64,000 nucleotides of DNA from a virus. Under the pieces are notes generated by a model. It saw only the letters and a list, made by a program, of their open reading frames with translations, was not told the origin of the DNA and searched no databases. Numbering within the stretch: the stretch's first letter is position 1; each line of letters opens with the position of its first letter. The stretch is taken from IMG/VR virus record IMGVR_UViG_3300025508_002497, positions 33,164-97,163 of that record, one strand, 5' to 3'. The translations under genes and the position numbers were made by a program. Shown in pieces: positions 43,429-53,634 of this stretch.

Positions 43429-44982
43429 TCATAGTGGGATGAAGAATTTCACAATATATTTTGTCTCTTTTAGAATGGTGAAAATGTTCTGTATTATGTA
43501 TAATATATTCCCTGAGCCTACTTGAACTTCCGAGGGGAATACCTGCTCAACCTCAAAATCATCGCTCCCAGATCGCACTGTTTCTCCTGCAACTGGTAAT
43601 GTTTTCTGTCCTGTAATAAAGAGATCTGCTCTATTACTTGTTCCAGGCCCTGTGTAGTTAAATGGTCTTAGGTCAACGGTGGTTGCGTCTGTATCTGAAG
43701 TCAGAAAAGAAACTTTTCCATTAGTAGGTAATCGAGAATCCGCGATTGCTTTGGCAGTTGTGAATTCAAATCCAGTGCCGCTGTTGTCTTTGATTTGAAC
43801 TTTTGCTGCCTGTCGAATGTTTAGTTTTGTATCCGTTCCTTTGCCTAGTTCATCACCAACAACTTTCCCTGCGTTGTCTCCTGTTGCGTAGACTGGATTG
43901 GCAATCAAACCAAATGACCCCATCACAGTTCCATCAGGAAATGATCCGATTGTGTCGTCAGACTGGCTCATAGTACCAACAAACATTAGAGTTCTTGCTT
44001 GTAATGCAATGGTCGCATCACTGCCAATATCTAGGTCTGCTCCACCAAAAGATGCCTGTGGTGTGATTAGAGATTCTAGATCAGATTTACTCGTGATATC
44101 TGAGTTACTGTTTGGAGAAATGTCTAGTTTCACAGCACCACCAATATAGCCATTTCCGCCTGCTGGAATACTATACCCAGTTAACTTATAGCCCTTTACT
44201 GGATCAAATGCAGTTCCAATGTTTATCTTAGCACCAGTACCCTGTCCAATCACAGTTGCGGTTGGTTCTGAATCGAAGTAAACGTTACTGTTGCCGATAT
44301 TAATATCGACATCATTGATCTGTCCTTTAGTTTGGTCACTAGCAAGTTGAACTTGGTATTGTCTGTATTTGGCACTGTTGATTCCCGTAGTTGGTTCGGT
44401 CGTTGGAGTAGGAACCGGAAGCCAAGTAGTTGTCAGGAATTTAAATAGTTGATCTACGATCGAGTATAGGTATTTCCAAGTATACCCATCTGCTGTTACG
44501 AATGATTCAGTCCCTCGTCCTTTTGGTTCTACTGTTGATCCTACTTTATCTCTATCTAAACCAGTCGAACTGTTCTTGATACAAACATATACGTCGAACT
44601 CAGAGTTCAATACATAAGGTTTATTTAGATAAGTAATTACACCATCGAAGTCTACTGTGTACTCATAGTCGTTTTTGTATGGGTTAAACGGATCATATAC
44701 TGTTCCACTTGTCCAGTCAATGCGAGGAACACACATAGCCACATCGTTAGGAGTAACTCTTTCTAGAATAGTAATGTTTTCATATGTGATCTCATCTTGA
44801 AATGAAGAATCAGCAGAGGCTCCAGATGATCCTGTGAAACCCGCATGTGCAGCAAAGAAAAACACTTGATTTTGCTGTAATAGATTATCTATAGCATTCT
44901 TCGCAATCAAGTTACGAAACTTTATAGAACTTGTATTTTCAATAGTTCTGTTGGATATGTTTGTATTATTAACTGATGCCAT
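43429..44982 (-). CDS. gp8: Baseplate wedge protein gp8-like
   Basis: 517 aa, longer than T4 gp8 (334 aa). Similar segments are CVPRIDWTSGTVYDP and FVTADGYTWKYLYSIVDQLF, which recall VIPRRDWGD and GDGYVWEYLFEI of gp8. The C-terminal ~200 residues are extra, Gly/Ala/Asp-rich and beta-like. Position after gp6 and the gp7-like gene fits the wedge order. Confidence 0.65.
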   Translation of the reverse strand: MASVNNTNISNRTIENTSSIKFRNLIAKNAIDNLLQQNQVFFFAAHAGFTGSSGASADSSFQDEITYENITILERVTPNDVAMCVPRIDWTSGTVYDPFNPYKNDYEYTVDFDGVITYLNKPYVLNSEFDVYVCIKNSSTGLDRDKVGSTVEPKGRGTESFVTADGYTWKYLYSIVDQLFKFLTTTWLPVPTPTTEPTTGINSAKYRQYQVQLASDQTKGQINDVDINIGNSNVYFDSEPTATVIGQGTGAKINIGTAFDPVKGYKLTGYSIPAGGNGYIGGAVKLDISPNSNSDITSKSDLESLITPQASFGGADLDIGSDATIALQARTLMFVGTMSQSDDTIGSFPDGTVMGSFGLIANPVYATGDNAGKVVGDELGKGTDTKLNIRQAAKVQIKDNSGTGFEFTTAKAIADSRLPTNGKVSFLTSDTDATTVDLRPFNYTGPGTSNRADLFITGQKTLPVAGETVRSGSDDFEVEQVFPSEVQVGSGNILYIIQNIFTILKETKYIVKFFIPL

Positions 44983-44993
44983 TTATATTCCTC

Positions 44994-46307
44994 TTATGCT
45001 AACGTACAAGTGCTAACGTCCTCGACTGGATCATTGGGTGAAACATTATATCCCTTAGCAGCATCTGGTGTGAGATCAACTAAATTACCTAACCTCATAT
45101 CACCAAACTGAGAACCTAACGGAATATCCTCAACCCAAGAAGCAGGGTGATTATATACTACCCAAAACGTATATCCTCTATCTTCTGCTGTATTGTATGT
45201 ATCTGCTGTGTAAGTGTAACCCGCCGCTTCAGCGGCCGCACCATAAGTATAACCAATCGGAAACCCATTTGGATTGTGTGCAGGGGTAAAGCAGTTTACT
45301 GAGCCGTTTAATGGATTGGTTGTATATGGATTGAAACCACAAGGGAACAAATCAACTAAATTACACAAAGCAGGGAAAGGCTCTCTTCCGTTTAGAGTAG
45401 TATCAAATCTATACGCTAAGTAATGTCCAATCAAAGGTGATTCTGAATAACCAGTATCAATCGGTCCTGGCGGAGCAGGACGATAAGAATCAGGTCCAAC
45501 ATTGTTGAAAAGTTTAAACCCTGCGGGGTGAGTTATATCTTTTATTGGTTTTGTTGTAAACTCATAGTCTTCATCTATATTACCATCTGCAATGTTTTCT
45601 AAAGGCGTTATGGCTGTGACTGAATATGAGAACTGTTGAAAGTATTCATCTTGAAGTCTAACACCACCACTTAGTGTTGTTCGACTATCTGCCCAGTATC
45701 CATTGTATAGATTGCCTAATGTATCAGTATCCCCGTCAAGGTTTGGAACCCAGATAGAGTCAGATAATATACAGAGTTGAACTTTAGGATAATCGAAATC
45801 AATAGATCCTGCATTAATACCAAACAAAGATGAGAGCAGAAATCTAGTTGACTCTTCGGTTCCTTTGGTTAAGTAGAACTGACGAATGAAAGATAAAAAA
45901 CGTCTAATATCCACTAGTGAGTTATCAGGATCACGCCAGTTATAAATGATTTGTCCGTTGTCTTCTTCTTCTGATGTATTTCTAACTGAGGTTTCTGGAA
46001 AGAGACTAGCGAATAGTTCTTTATGATGAATCAAAAGATTACTCGGTATATTTTTAAGATCCATCAGATAAGGAATCTGATTGATGTTGTTGCTAATACC
46101 TAGCCATTCAAAGTAGGATTCAATGAACTTAACATACAGTTCATGGTTTTCTAGAATATGAACAGGAAGTCTATCACGAACATAGAAAGGAAACCTTGGA
46201 GTAATAACATCAGGGGCAGAAGAAGTTCTTTCTGTCTGACGGTCAAATGCCACCTGTGCTTTGTTTTCTTCAAAAACACTAGCCTGTTGGTTTGTAGTTG
46301 TAATCAT
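44994..46307 (-). CDS. Baseplate wedge-region structural protein (gp7 position)
   Basis: 437 aa. The N-terminal ~190 residues (HELYVKFIESYFEWLG, DIRRFLSFIRQFYLTKGTEE, FLLSSLFGINAG) follow a pattern widespread in myovirus baseplate proteins, where a KGTE helix leads to a conserved fold. The rest is Asn/Pro/Tyr-rich. In gene order it occupies the place of T4 gp7, but it is far shorter (1032 aa in T4). The stop of gp6 and its start overlap (ATGA). Confidence 0.5.
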   Translation of the reverse strand: MITTTNQQASVFEENKAQVAFDRQTERTSSAPDVITPRFPFYVRDRLPVHILENHELYVKFIESYFEWLGISNNINQIPYLMDLKNIPSNLLIHHKELFASLFPETSVRNTSEEEDNGQIIYNWRDPDNSLVDIRRFLSFIRQFYLTKGTEESTRFLLSSLFGINAGSIDFDYPKVQLCILSDSIWVPNLDGDTDTLGNLYNGYWADSRTTLSGGVRLQDEYFQQFSYSVTAITPLENIADGNIDEDYEFTTKPIKDITHPAGFKLFNNVGPDSYRPAPPGPIDTGYSESPLIGHYLAYRFDTTLNGREPFPALCNLVDLFPCGFNPYTTNPLNGSVNCFTPAHNPNGFPIGYTYGAAAEAAGYTYTADTYNTAEDRGYTFWVVYNHPASWVEDIPLGSQFGDMRLGNLVDLTPDAAKGYNVSPNDPVEDVSTCTLA

Positions 46308-48025
46308 ACATTGACATCCAGATTATCTACTTTACCTATTCTAAAGGTTGCTTGTTTGCTTGATTTAACTGAATTACTTTTAGGATTTGCTCTGATTATA
46401 AGATCAGAATCTCTAATCCCAGCATCCCAATCTGTTAGACCGAATATACTAATGTCACCCTTTAGATAATTTACAGTTCCGATTCTATAGTTGATATATT
46501 TTCTTACATTATTTTCTAGTATGTAAAATCTTAAAAATCCGTTTCCGTCATCATCAATATATCCTATATTTTCATCAGCATCACCAAATCTAACGGAGTC
46601 GTTGATTAACTGAAACTTACCTTCGATGCTATTTTTTACAATATTATTAACGAAGGAGATATATAGATTTCTATTTAAAGCATCATCGTTAGGATAATCT
46701 TCAGCCTTAAAGGTTGATGACATTTGTACATTAAACTCTACAGATCTTATTGCTTTATTTTCTTCTACAAGTTGTGAAACAACAGTTGAATATGGAAAGA
46801 CTTCTCTAAATCCACATGCAGGATCAAAGTCAGAAATCTTCGTTTGAACTATAGTGTTCAAACCAGATCCATCTATATTTACTACTCTATCGTATATAAT
46901 CTCTCCACTAAGAATATCTAAGTCATAACAAGTTGGTTGCACAAACTCAGGAAGAATGCCAACAACAGTTTTCTCTTGTAGTTTAGCAGCAAACACTGAA
47001 AGTTCACTTTGTGTAAATGTGAGACCAGCAGCATCTTTTACACATGCAAGATACAAACGACCATATTGAGGAGGATTATTATCCTCACCACCCCATGCAG
47101 TGGCATCAAAGACTTCGGGGTTTTCTACCTTGAACACAATCTCGGCATCCTCTGCTGTAACTGCTCTGTTCTGTGCTTGGAAGTATGATGGAGCATTTCT
47201 TCTAATGCTTTCACTGTCTTCTCTTTCTGCACCTCCGTATGAAGGACTTACTACTTCATTGACTGTAATGCTAGGTTGTCCATCTCCATTCAGTGGTGTG
47301 AAACTTCTTTCACCATTTGCATTATCAACTCCGTTGGGAGTTAAGTATGACACCACGACGTTAGAGTCTTCTGGAACTTTCACTCCATAGGTGCCATCAC
47401 CAAAGGAAACTTCATATGCTCCAGAGTAAATAGGATCAACAAAGAAAACTTCAGAAGAGGCAGATAGAACTGAGATTCTATCTGCCTTCGTAAATTCTCT
47501 ACCACCAACTGTTACTTTTAGGGAAGATATATCGGCAGTCTCAGGTACTGTGACACTCCCATTAAAGTAAGTTGTAGATACTGATCTGTTTTCAGAGAGA
47601 TTTTGATATACAATTATATTACCCGTGGATGATCCGAAACGTTGATCTTCTATCGTTATGAAATCATATCCAGTATCTCCACCAGAAAATACTCGGCCTG
47701 CTTCGATTCCACTACCACTACTCATTGTTACATTTAGTTCGGCTCTAGAAGCGATTCTGGATCTTGGTGTGTAACCAACAAGTCTTGCTAATGATACCAG
47801 AGAGTCTCTCTTTTGTGCTGAATCTATAAAACTTTCATTGGCTAGAAAGTTTGTATAGGTAGAAAAGAAAGTTGTATTATATGCCAACAGATCTATTAAA
47901 GTAGATAGAGCAGATCCATTGAAATCATAATCACTAAACTCATCTTTAGTTTTAATAAAATCAGTAAGAGAGGTTCTCACTTGATTAAAATCTGTTTTAC
48001 TAAGATTGATATATGAATCGGGCAT
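46304..48025 (-). CDS. gp6: Baseplate wedge protein gp6
   Basis: 573 aa (T4 660). Opening INLSKTDFNQVRTSLTDFIK followed by LIDLLAYNTTFFSTYTNFL is the conserved start of gp6/gpJ-type wedge proteins, with SYGGAEREDSESIRRNAP (about 264-281) and TAEDAEIVF as in phage Mu/P2 gpJ family. Forms the inner ring of the baseplate. Start overlaps the gp25 stop by one base (TAATG). Confidence 0.92.
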   Translation of the reverse strand: MPDSYINLSKTDFNQVRTSLTDFIKTKDEFSDYDFNGSALSTLIDLLAYNTTFFSTYTNFLANESFIDSAQKRDSLVSLARLVGYTPRSRIASRAELNVTMSSGSGIEAGRVFSGGDTGYDFITIEDQRFGSSTGNIIVYQNLSENRSVSTTYFNGSVTVPETADISSLKVTVGGREFTKADRISVLSASSEVFFVDPIYSGAYEVSFGDGTYGVKVPEDSNVVVSYLTPNGVDNANGERSFTPLNGDGQPSITVNEVVSPSYGGAEREDSESIRRNAPSYFQAQNRAVTAEDAEIVFKVENPEVFDATAWGGEDNNPPQYGRLYLACVKDAAGLTFTQSELSVFAAKLQEKTVVGILPEFVQPTCYDLDILSGEIIYDRVVNIDGSGLNTIVQTKISDFDPACGFREVFPYSTVVSQLVEENKAIRSVEFNVQMSSTFKAEDYPNDDALNRNLYISFVNNIVKNSIEGKFQLINDSVRFGDADENIGYIDDDGNGFLRFYILENNVRKYINYRIGTVNYLKGDISIFGLTDWDAGIRDSDLIIRANPKSNSVKSSKQATFRIGKVDNLDVNV

Positions 48026-48411
48026 TATCTTACTCTTTCTATGGTTATGTCTAGTACATCATCTTCATCTAAAAAACTATATTCTACTTGTACCTTTAGT
48101 TCTTGATTTATATCATTATATTCAGCCAAAACATTTATCAAGTTAACTCGGGGTTCAAATGTCACGATTGCTCTTCTTACATCAGATTGAACTTCGGAAA
48201 CAATACCAGGCGATGGTTGATCGAAAAGTTTAGCAACAAGATTGGCACCAAGCGATGGACGAAAAGGTCTTTCATAGAAGTTAGTAAGGACCACATTCCT
48301 TAACGACTGCTTGATTGCATTGTTATCGAACTTTCGAGCAACATCCTTAGTCGTGGATTGAGCGAAGTTAAAATCGAGATCGGAATATCTAAACTTATCT
48401 GTTTTAGCCAT
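48025..48411 (-). CDS. gp25: Baseplate wedge protein gp25
   Basis: 128 aa (T4 132). Motifs DLDFNFAQ at the start, FDNNAIKQSLRNVVLTN, ERPFRPSLGANL and the C-terminal beta hairpin are standard for gp25, which joins the sheath and wedges. No strong late promoter is visible before it; the gap upstream is 15 bases. Confidence 0.93.
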   Translation of the reverse strand: MAKTDKFRYSDLDFNFAQSTTKDVARKFDNNAIKQSLRNVVLTNFYERPFRPSLGANLVAKLFDQPSPGIVSEVQSDVRRAIVTFEPRVNLINVLAEYNDINQELKVQVEYSFLDEDDVLDITIERVR

Positions 48412-48426
48412 ATCTTATGTATGCCT

Positions 48427-51400
48427 TTATTCTGATGGATCGTAGGGTAAACTATCTCTATTTAATCTTACTCTCATCATACTAGAGTTATCTCTATCGA
48501 ACACTCTGCGAATACCTGTAACTAAATATTTACCTGCAAGTGGATCTGATTTATCAACTTTTCCTAGTAGATTATCATCAATCGTATCTGGAGATCTACC
48601 AGTATCAACACGAACAAGTTTTCCGATTGACATATCCATGTCGTTTGGAACTACTATTTCAATTTCTTGAGATTGAATCAGAGCAACTTGAGCCCTTCTA
48701 TATAACGGTTGTTCTTTAGGTGTTGACCAATATCTATTCCAAGCGTATGAACAATACTTAGCATACTCAACAGACCTACTTGTGTCAGTTACAGCATTGT
48801 CTAGTCCAACACAAGTACCATTGCAGTCTAGGAAATTTTGCCAATCTTTGGCGTTCCATATTGGATTACTACCGTCTGTCAACCCTAGTTTATCGTTAGG
48901 ATAGTAGTTACCTTGAGTATAACTGTTGTAAAGTTGTTCACTAGTGGCCGCGACGGGTTGATTAAACTCACCTCGATTATACCAATAACCCCAATAATAT
49001 GAGTTGAAGTAATCATCATCACCAAACTGAGCAACCAAACCAGCAGAGAACTGACGAAGAAACTCTGTTACACCATCTTCACTTAGTGTGGGTGGGAGTG
49101 TACTTATGGCAGAGTATGCATATGGATTACCTCTACCATATAAGGCAGGCCAGGTAACAGAGACAGTATCTACTTGTATATCCACTAAATCAAAACCAAT
49201 AAACGCCCCTGCTCCGATCTCAGGTTTTTCTAGTTTGACTTTACTCACATATGGAATATCAAGAGTTTCTTCCGCAACATCCACATGTCCACATAATCTA
49301 GGAATAGCACAAGTCTTAAGCATCGAATACTCGGGATTATTTTGATATGAAACATCTATACTTCTCTCGAAGGTTCTAGTTGATCCAGGCCCAACTTCTA
49401 CTTGGATTGTCTCACCTTTTGCGTTTACAAAACTACTAGGAATATTAACCACTTCGGTAACTTCAAGACTTGAATTTGGTGCAAAAATATAATGGGAAGG
49501 AACAAGTTCGGTATTACTGTATAGGTCACTTATTCCACCATCATAATAATCATAGTTATAGAACCAAAAAGTGTTATAGGCATACGAACTATAATTGAGT
49601 GGAATAACTTCACTATTACTGGGACGAACTTCAGTTGTCCTGAAATCTTTGATAAACATATTAGTCTCAAAGAACTGTTTACCATATCCACCAAATCGTC
49701 TACTATATCCCCAATAGTCACCAAAGAATCTAGTTAAGGTTCTTGTGTTTGGAATACCAAAACGTGGATTCAGCCAATAACTATTCCAAAACATATTATT
49801 ATAGAAGTTGATTGGATCTCCAAACTTACCTCTAATCGCAGGAGAACAATATTCTTTTCCAAGGTACTGAGTAATCAAGCCACATTCAGATGGTATGTTG
49901 TTCCATTTTTGTTTTAGTGTTTCACAATCTACTGGATCGCCATTGTAAGGAAGCAAGGGTTCTTGATTTTCACAACGTGGATATGATTGACCAATATATT
50001 CTGGAGAGAGTCTCGGTACGTTATCAACTTCTATTTCTGGTGGAAAAATATCGGCCTGATCATCATAACCACTACTGAATAAAGTATATCGAAAATCTGT
50101 ACCAAATTTTGTACAAGGAATGTATGTGCCGAACTTAGCATAAAACTCTGGATTCAATCCCTCTAAAACTGGAACTAGACTATCTGGTCTTGCTTCACCC
50201 AGTATAATACGATCTACCAGAACTTGTGGATTGTCAGTTTCAGAATTTTCACTTACCCAGTTTTCAATCGCATTCCTTTCTGCACTACTAGTTTGCGATC
50301 CATATAGGTCGAGCATTTCATCCCTACTACTACAATATTCACAGAACCCTTGTCCTATGCCTCTACCTAATGTACCCTCTCCCGTTTCTAGTGAGTTTAA
50401 TCCACTGTCGATTACAAAATTATGTTCGTAATACAAACGCTGTATTGCAGCATCATAATATTCCTTGAGAGAATCTATGATAGGCATCTTGATATTATCA
50501 TGAACAACTCTGAACTTATCGCCAGGTAGATCCATCTGTCTTGCAAACTTTGTCCTAAAGAAATCATCTGGATTTGTTTGATAAAAAGAGTTCACGGTTC
50601 TGTAACTTGAGTTATACCAACCATACCAAGTATTATCTAAATCATAGGAACTTGAGTTATACCAACTAGAGTTTCCTATACCTTGCTGCATATACACGGG
50701 AGGAACTTCAAGAAAACTAGGTTGAGTGTATTTTGAAAACTGTTTTTCACTTGAACGAATTAAGGGATAAGTTTCGACACTGTTCCATTTGTCTTTATCT
50801 TTCAAGTAATCATATTCTATAGAACCTTCAATGATTGCCTGAGTTTCAATAGCAGTGTTTCCTAGTGAACTGTCTAGTCCATTTGGTCCAATGACTTTTT
50901 GAAGTCCTCCTAGATTGGCAGGAAGTGTTGCGTAGTAAGACGCAAACTCATTATCTGGATTCAACTCGTAGTAAACAACCTTAGACGACAGAGCCTGTTT
51001 ATTTAACAAGTCCATAAAATCAACTTGTTGTATACTATTGAGTTCGATAATTCTTGTTTCTTCACCAGTTCCATTTGGGTTTGAAATATCATAAGTATAA
51101 ACTTTATCAACTTCTTCATTTCTATCTCTGAGATAACTATCGATTGATCTAAAATGCCATCCGCGAAGATCATGCCACACAAAGAAGTTTGCTGCATTTG
51201 GGTTTTCCTTAGAGACAGCATTTTCTGCTAGTTCACCTAGTAGTTCAAAAACCTTCTTCGGTCTAGCATCTTGATTTTCATCGTTGTTGTTTATTCCCGC
51301 TACATCTCTGTTTAAATAATATCCTCTTCTTGTAGATTCAGGAGTATTTCTATCATCAAGATAAGATGGGATATAGTTGATCCAGTTGCCAGTAGATTCT

Positions 51401-51942
51401 ATATCAATGGGATTTGTATTTTCTCGACTAATATCAAGTTCAAATCCTGCAACATCAAAAATCTTATTCACCAATCCATAGTCTTGGTTTGTTAAAGATC
51501 CCGATTCTGATTCTGTAGAAATTGGTCCAATATGTTTGTTACTTAAGTGACCTTCAAACTTTAAAGAATCCACAAGAAACTGATATGTAGTAAAGTAAAA
51601 AATATAGGATGTAAATCTGTTTACCCTATCCGTTGATTGATTTACCTTATATACTTTAAATCGTTGAGTACTACCCTTAAATTCTTGTTCACCGTTTTTA
51701 TTGGTTTTTGGACTAAATGAAAGTGTAATCCATTCTGTTCCCTGAACACCCTTTAACGTACCATCCCAACCAGAGGTATTGTTAAGTATAATTCTACCAG
51801 ACATAGAAGTGCTGAATATATCTTCAGTAAAATCTAGACCTTCAAAGTCTAAATTCAAATCAACAACAACAGATGTTTCAAAATCATCTGTTGTTATTTC
51901 TACTTGAGATACACCACCTATAAATGCAGATTGATCTAACAT
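48427..51942 (-). CDS. Baseplate hub protein, gp27-like, greatly expanded (1171 aa)
   Basis: The N-terminal ~170 residues (TSMSGRIILNNTSGWDGTLK, WITLSFSPK), the middle phrase FVWHDLRGWHFRSID (near 247) and the C-terminal LVRVDTGRSP ... KYLVTGIRRVFDRDN match the layout of T4 gp27 hub proteins (391 aa), here roughly three times longer. The insertions are rich in Tyr, Trp, Asn and Ser, e.g. GNSSWYNSSSYDLDNTWYGW and NSYWLNPRFGIPN. The gp5 lysozyme is not seen in the window. The assignment rests on position (gp53 - hub - gp25 - gp6) and these phrases. Confidence 0.55.
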   Translation of the reverse strand: MLDQSAFIGGVSQVEITTDDFETSVVVDLNLDFEGLDFTEDIFSTSMSGRIILNNTSGWDGTLKGVQGTEWITLSFSPKTNKNGEQEFKGSTQRFKVYKVNQSTDRVNRFTSYIFYFTTYQFLVDSLKFEGHLSNKHIGPISTESESGSLTNQDYGLVNKIFDVAGFELDISRENTNPIDIESTGNWINYIPSYLDDRNTPESTRRGYYLNRDVAGINNNDENQDARPKKVFELLGELAENAVSKENPNAANFFVWHDLRGWHFRSIDSYLRDRNEEVDKVYTYDISNPNGTGEETRIIELNSIQQVDFMDLLNKQALSSKVVYYELNPDNEFASYYATLPANLGGLQKVIGPNGLDSSLGNTAIETQAIIEGSIEYDYLKDKDKWNSVETYPLIRSSEKQFSKYTQPSFLEVPPVYMQQGIGNSSWYNSSSYDLDNTWYGWYNSSYRTVNSFYQTNPDDFFRTKFARQMDLPGDKFRVVHDNIKMPIIDSLKEYYDAAIQRLYYEHNFVIDSGLNSLETGEGTLGRGIGQGFCEYCSSRDEMLDLYGSQTSSAERNAIENWVSENSETDNPQVLVDRIILGEARPDSLVPVLEGLNPEFYAKFGTYIPCTKFGTDFRYTLFSSGYDDQADIFPPEIEVDNVPRLSPEYIGQSYPRCENQEPLLPYNGDPVDCETLKQKWNNIPSECGLITQYLGKEYCSPAIRGKFGDPINFYNNMFWNSYWLNPRFGIPNTRTLTRFFGDYWGYSRRFGGYGKQFFETNMFIKDFRTTEVRPSNSEVIPLNYSSYAYNTFWFYNYDYYDGGISDLYSNTELVPSHYIFAPNSSLEVTEVVNIPSSFVNAKGETIQVEVGPGSTRTFERSIDVSYQNNPEYSMLKTCAIPRLCGHVDVAEETLDIPYVSKVKLEKPEIGAGAFIGFDLVDIQVDTVSVTWPALYGRGNPYAYSAISTLPPTLSEDGVTEFLRQFSAGLVAQFGDDDYFNSYYWGYWYNRGEFNQPVAATSEQLYNSYTQGNYYPNDKLGLTDGSNPIWNAKDWQNFLDCNGTCVGLDNAVTDTSRSVEYAKYCSYAWNRYWSTPKEQPLYRRAQVALIQSQEIEIVVPNDMDMSIGKLVRVDTGRSPDTIDDNLLGKVDKSDPLAGKYLVTGIRRVFDRDNSSMMRVRLNRDSLPYDPSE

Positions 51943-51954
51943 GAAAACTCCAGA

Positions 51955-52893
51955 TTACAATAACGATAAATTACTTTGATTTGCTGAACGGATTACTGAT
52001 GTTCTTCCACCAGATGGCTTTTGACTAATTAGGGAAGTCATTAAAGTAAGTGCTTCATTTTTAAGATTATCAGGAAAGACTTTTATTGTTCTTAATGAAT
52101 CAGACCTATCCTCAAACTGATAGGTAACAGAGCGTGAGAATTCTTGAAATACCTCAGTTCCCTCAATCCACTCATATATTAAAGTAGTTCTTAAAGCACT
52201 CGAAGGCGCACCTTCTGCGGTAGGATCAAGAAGAACACTAAAATCACTTCTCCAAGCGAAAGGAGGCACTTCACCACCCGAACGATCCTCAAACTTTTCT
52301 ACCGTTGTGATTGGATTTTCTAGACGAGTGACTGTGTTTACATGTTCAATACTACCATTGTTGTTTACACCAAACTTATCTCCTACCTTTAGTCTAACTC
52401 CACTAGAGGCAGGAATGTTTAAATCAATACCAAAAAAGTTGGGTCGTATTCTAGTGATAACCGAGGAGAAAGGATTATCTTCATCATAGTCACCTGAATC
52501 GGTTACACGAACTATTTGATCACCAACATCATATGGATTTAGTGTTTCAAACGAACCTGTTCCGCCAGGAAGATAATGAACTGTATCTTCTGTTACGGCA
52601 GGTATAGTCTGATCAAAACCACTTCTGGGCCAATCTCTAAACGGATCAGTTAGATCATTAAACAACATAATCAACCAATACCAGTCGGGAGATCCATATA
52701 ACTTAGTAGAAACAACCTCTGGTGTTTCTCCTGTCTTAACCGTATATGACTTGTAGTTCCTGACGGAACCAAAGTTGTCTAAAAATCTAACGCGCCTCAT
52801 CATGTCAACTACTTCTCTGACATCAGCACTGGGTCCATTTATGCCATTTGGATAAAATGTATATGTGGTTGTTGGAAAACTTGAATTAAACAT
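51955..52893 (-). CDS. gp53: Baseplate wedge protein gp53
   Basis: 312 aa (T4 196). The LysM-like segment YTVKTGETPEVVSTKLYGSP followed by DWYWLIMLFNDLTDPF (about residues 47-85) is the mark of gp53. The extra C-terminal half contains beta structure and is seen in marine relatives. It joins neighbouring wedges. Confidence 0.85.
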   Translation of the reverse strand: MFNSSFPTTTYTFYPNGINGPSADVREVVDMMRRVRFLDNFGSVRNYKSYTVKTGETPEVVSTKLYGSPDWYWLIMLFNDLTDPFRDWPRSGFDQTIPAVTEDTVHYLPGGTGSFETLNPYDVGDQIVRVTDSGDYDEDNPFSSVITRIRPNFFGIDLNIPASSGVRLKVGDKFGVNNNGSIEHVNTVTRLENPITTVEKFEDRSGGEVPPFAWRSDFSVLLDPTAEGAPSSALRTTLIYEWIEGTEVFQEFSRSVTYQFEDRSDSLRTIKVFPDNLKNEALTLMTSLISQKPSGGRTSVIRSANQSNLSLL

Positions 52894-52903
52894 TTATGCT
52901 ACC

Positions 52904-53611
52904 TCAGAGAACACCATTTATATCTTCTGATGTATGGATTCTAATATCTTGGAATGTGAGAGTCAGTTCTATTGCTTGGTAGTAGTTATCAGGAGTCAAG
53001 GAAACTCTTCCACTTCCTGCATAGTTCGTCGATATACTAGTTAAGAACGCAGCGTCAATTTTAGGAAAAGCATTATCAACTCCGAAGCCTTGATATACTT
53101 CAAACTCATGCGGAAACGCAAAGAAGGACTTTCCCGTCCCCAAACCATAGAACGTTGGATAAGCCTTTTCTCGAAGACTTTTTATGATCTCTGCTATGAC
53201 TGTTGCTTCTTGTTCACTTCTTGCAAACATGTTAAATGTAAATGAATGTGTTCTCAACTCAGGTGTTTTGAATAGAAGTTCTTCTTTGGGGTTGATAGAA
53301 CCACCGAGGGCTCTTGACGTATTATTGGTTGCAGTACTGGATAACCCTTCAAGCATCCTCCCTCCAAGAGCCAATAAGTTACCAAATGTTTCACTCAGTT
53401 CTGCTACTGCCGCAGCACCCAAAACACTAGTTTGTTCATATGTAAAGTTGTCATCAGATTGTATATTTTGTGGGATGATTATTTTATAACTCTCTATTTC
53501 AGGATTTCGCTTGCCTTCCGATACCTGAAAAGCACTAGCATATTCCCTGGCATTGATAACCAGAAAAGGTTCACCTGAAAGTTCTATATTAGATGGATAA
53601 CTGTAAGACAT
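52904..53611 (-). CDS. gp48: Baseplate tail-tube cap protein, gp48-like
   Basis: 235 aa (T4 gp48 364). The pattern NPKEELLFKTPELRTHSFTF and FARSEQEATVIAEIIKSLRE is typical of the gp48 (tube cap) proteins of marine T4-like phages. It starts 23 bases from the divergent gp4 gene; AGGGAAAG precedes the ATG. T4 gp54 is the alternative. Confidence 0.6.
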   Translation of the reverse strand: MSYSYPSNIELSGEPFLVINAREYASAFQVSEGKRNPEIESYKIIIPQNIQSDDNFTYEQTSVLGAAAVAELSETFGNLLALGGRMLEGLSSTATNNTSRALGGSINPKEELLFKTPELRTHSFTFNMFARSEQEATVIAEIIKSLREKAYPTFYGLGTGKSFFAFPHEFEVYQGFGVDNAFPKIDAAFLTSISTNYAGSGRVSLTPDNYYQAIELTLTFQDIRIHTSEDINGVL

Positions 53612-53634
53612 TTACTTTCCCTATAGATACTAGT
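53612..53634. promoter_or_regulatory. Divergent intergenic region between gp48-like and gp4
   Basis: Only 23 bases separate two divergent starts. TATAGATA on the plus strand (53622-53629) is one mismatch from the late octamer, but it leaves almost no room for a leader before gp4. Signals for both directions must overlap the coding starts; I see no convincing consensus. Confidence 0.3.

Noticed and set aside
53622-53629. TATAGATA as a late promoter for gp4
   Set aside because: One mismatch to the octamer and too close to the gp4 ATG to leave a usable leader; kept only as a weak note.
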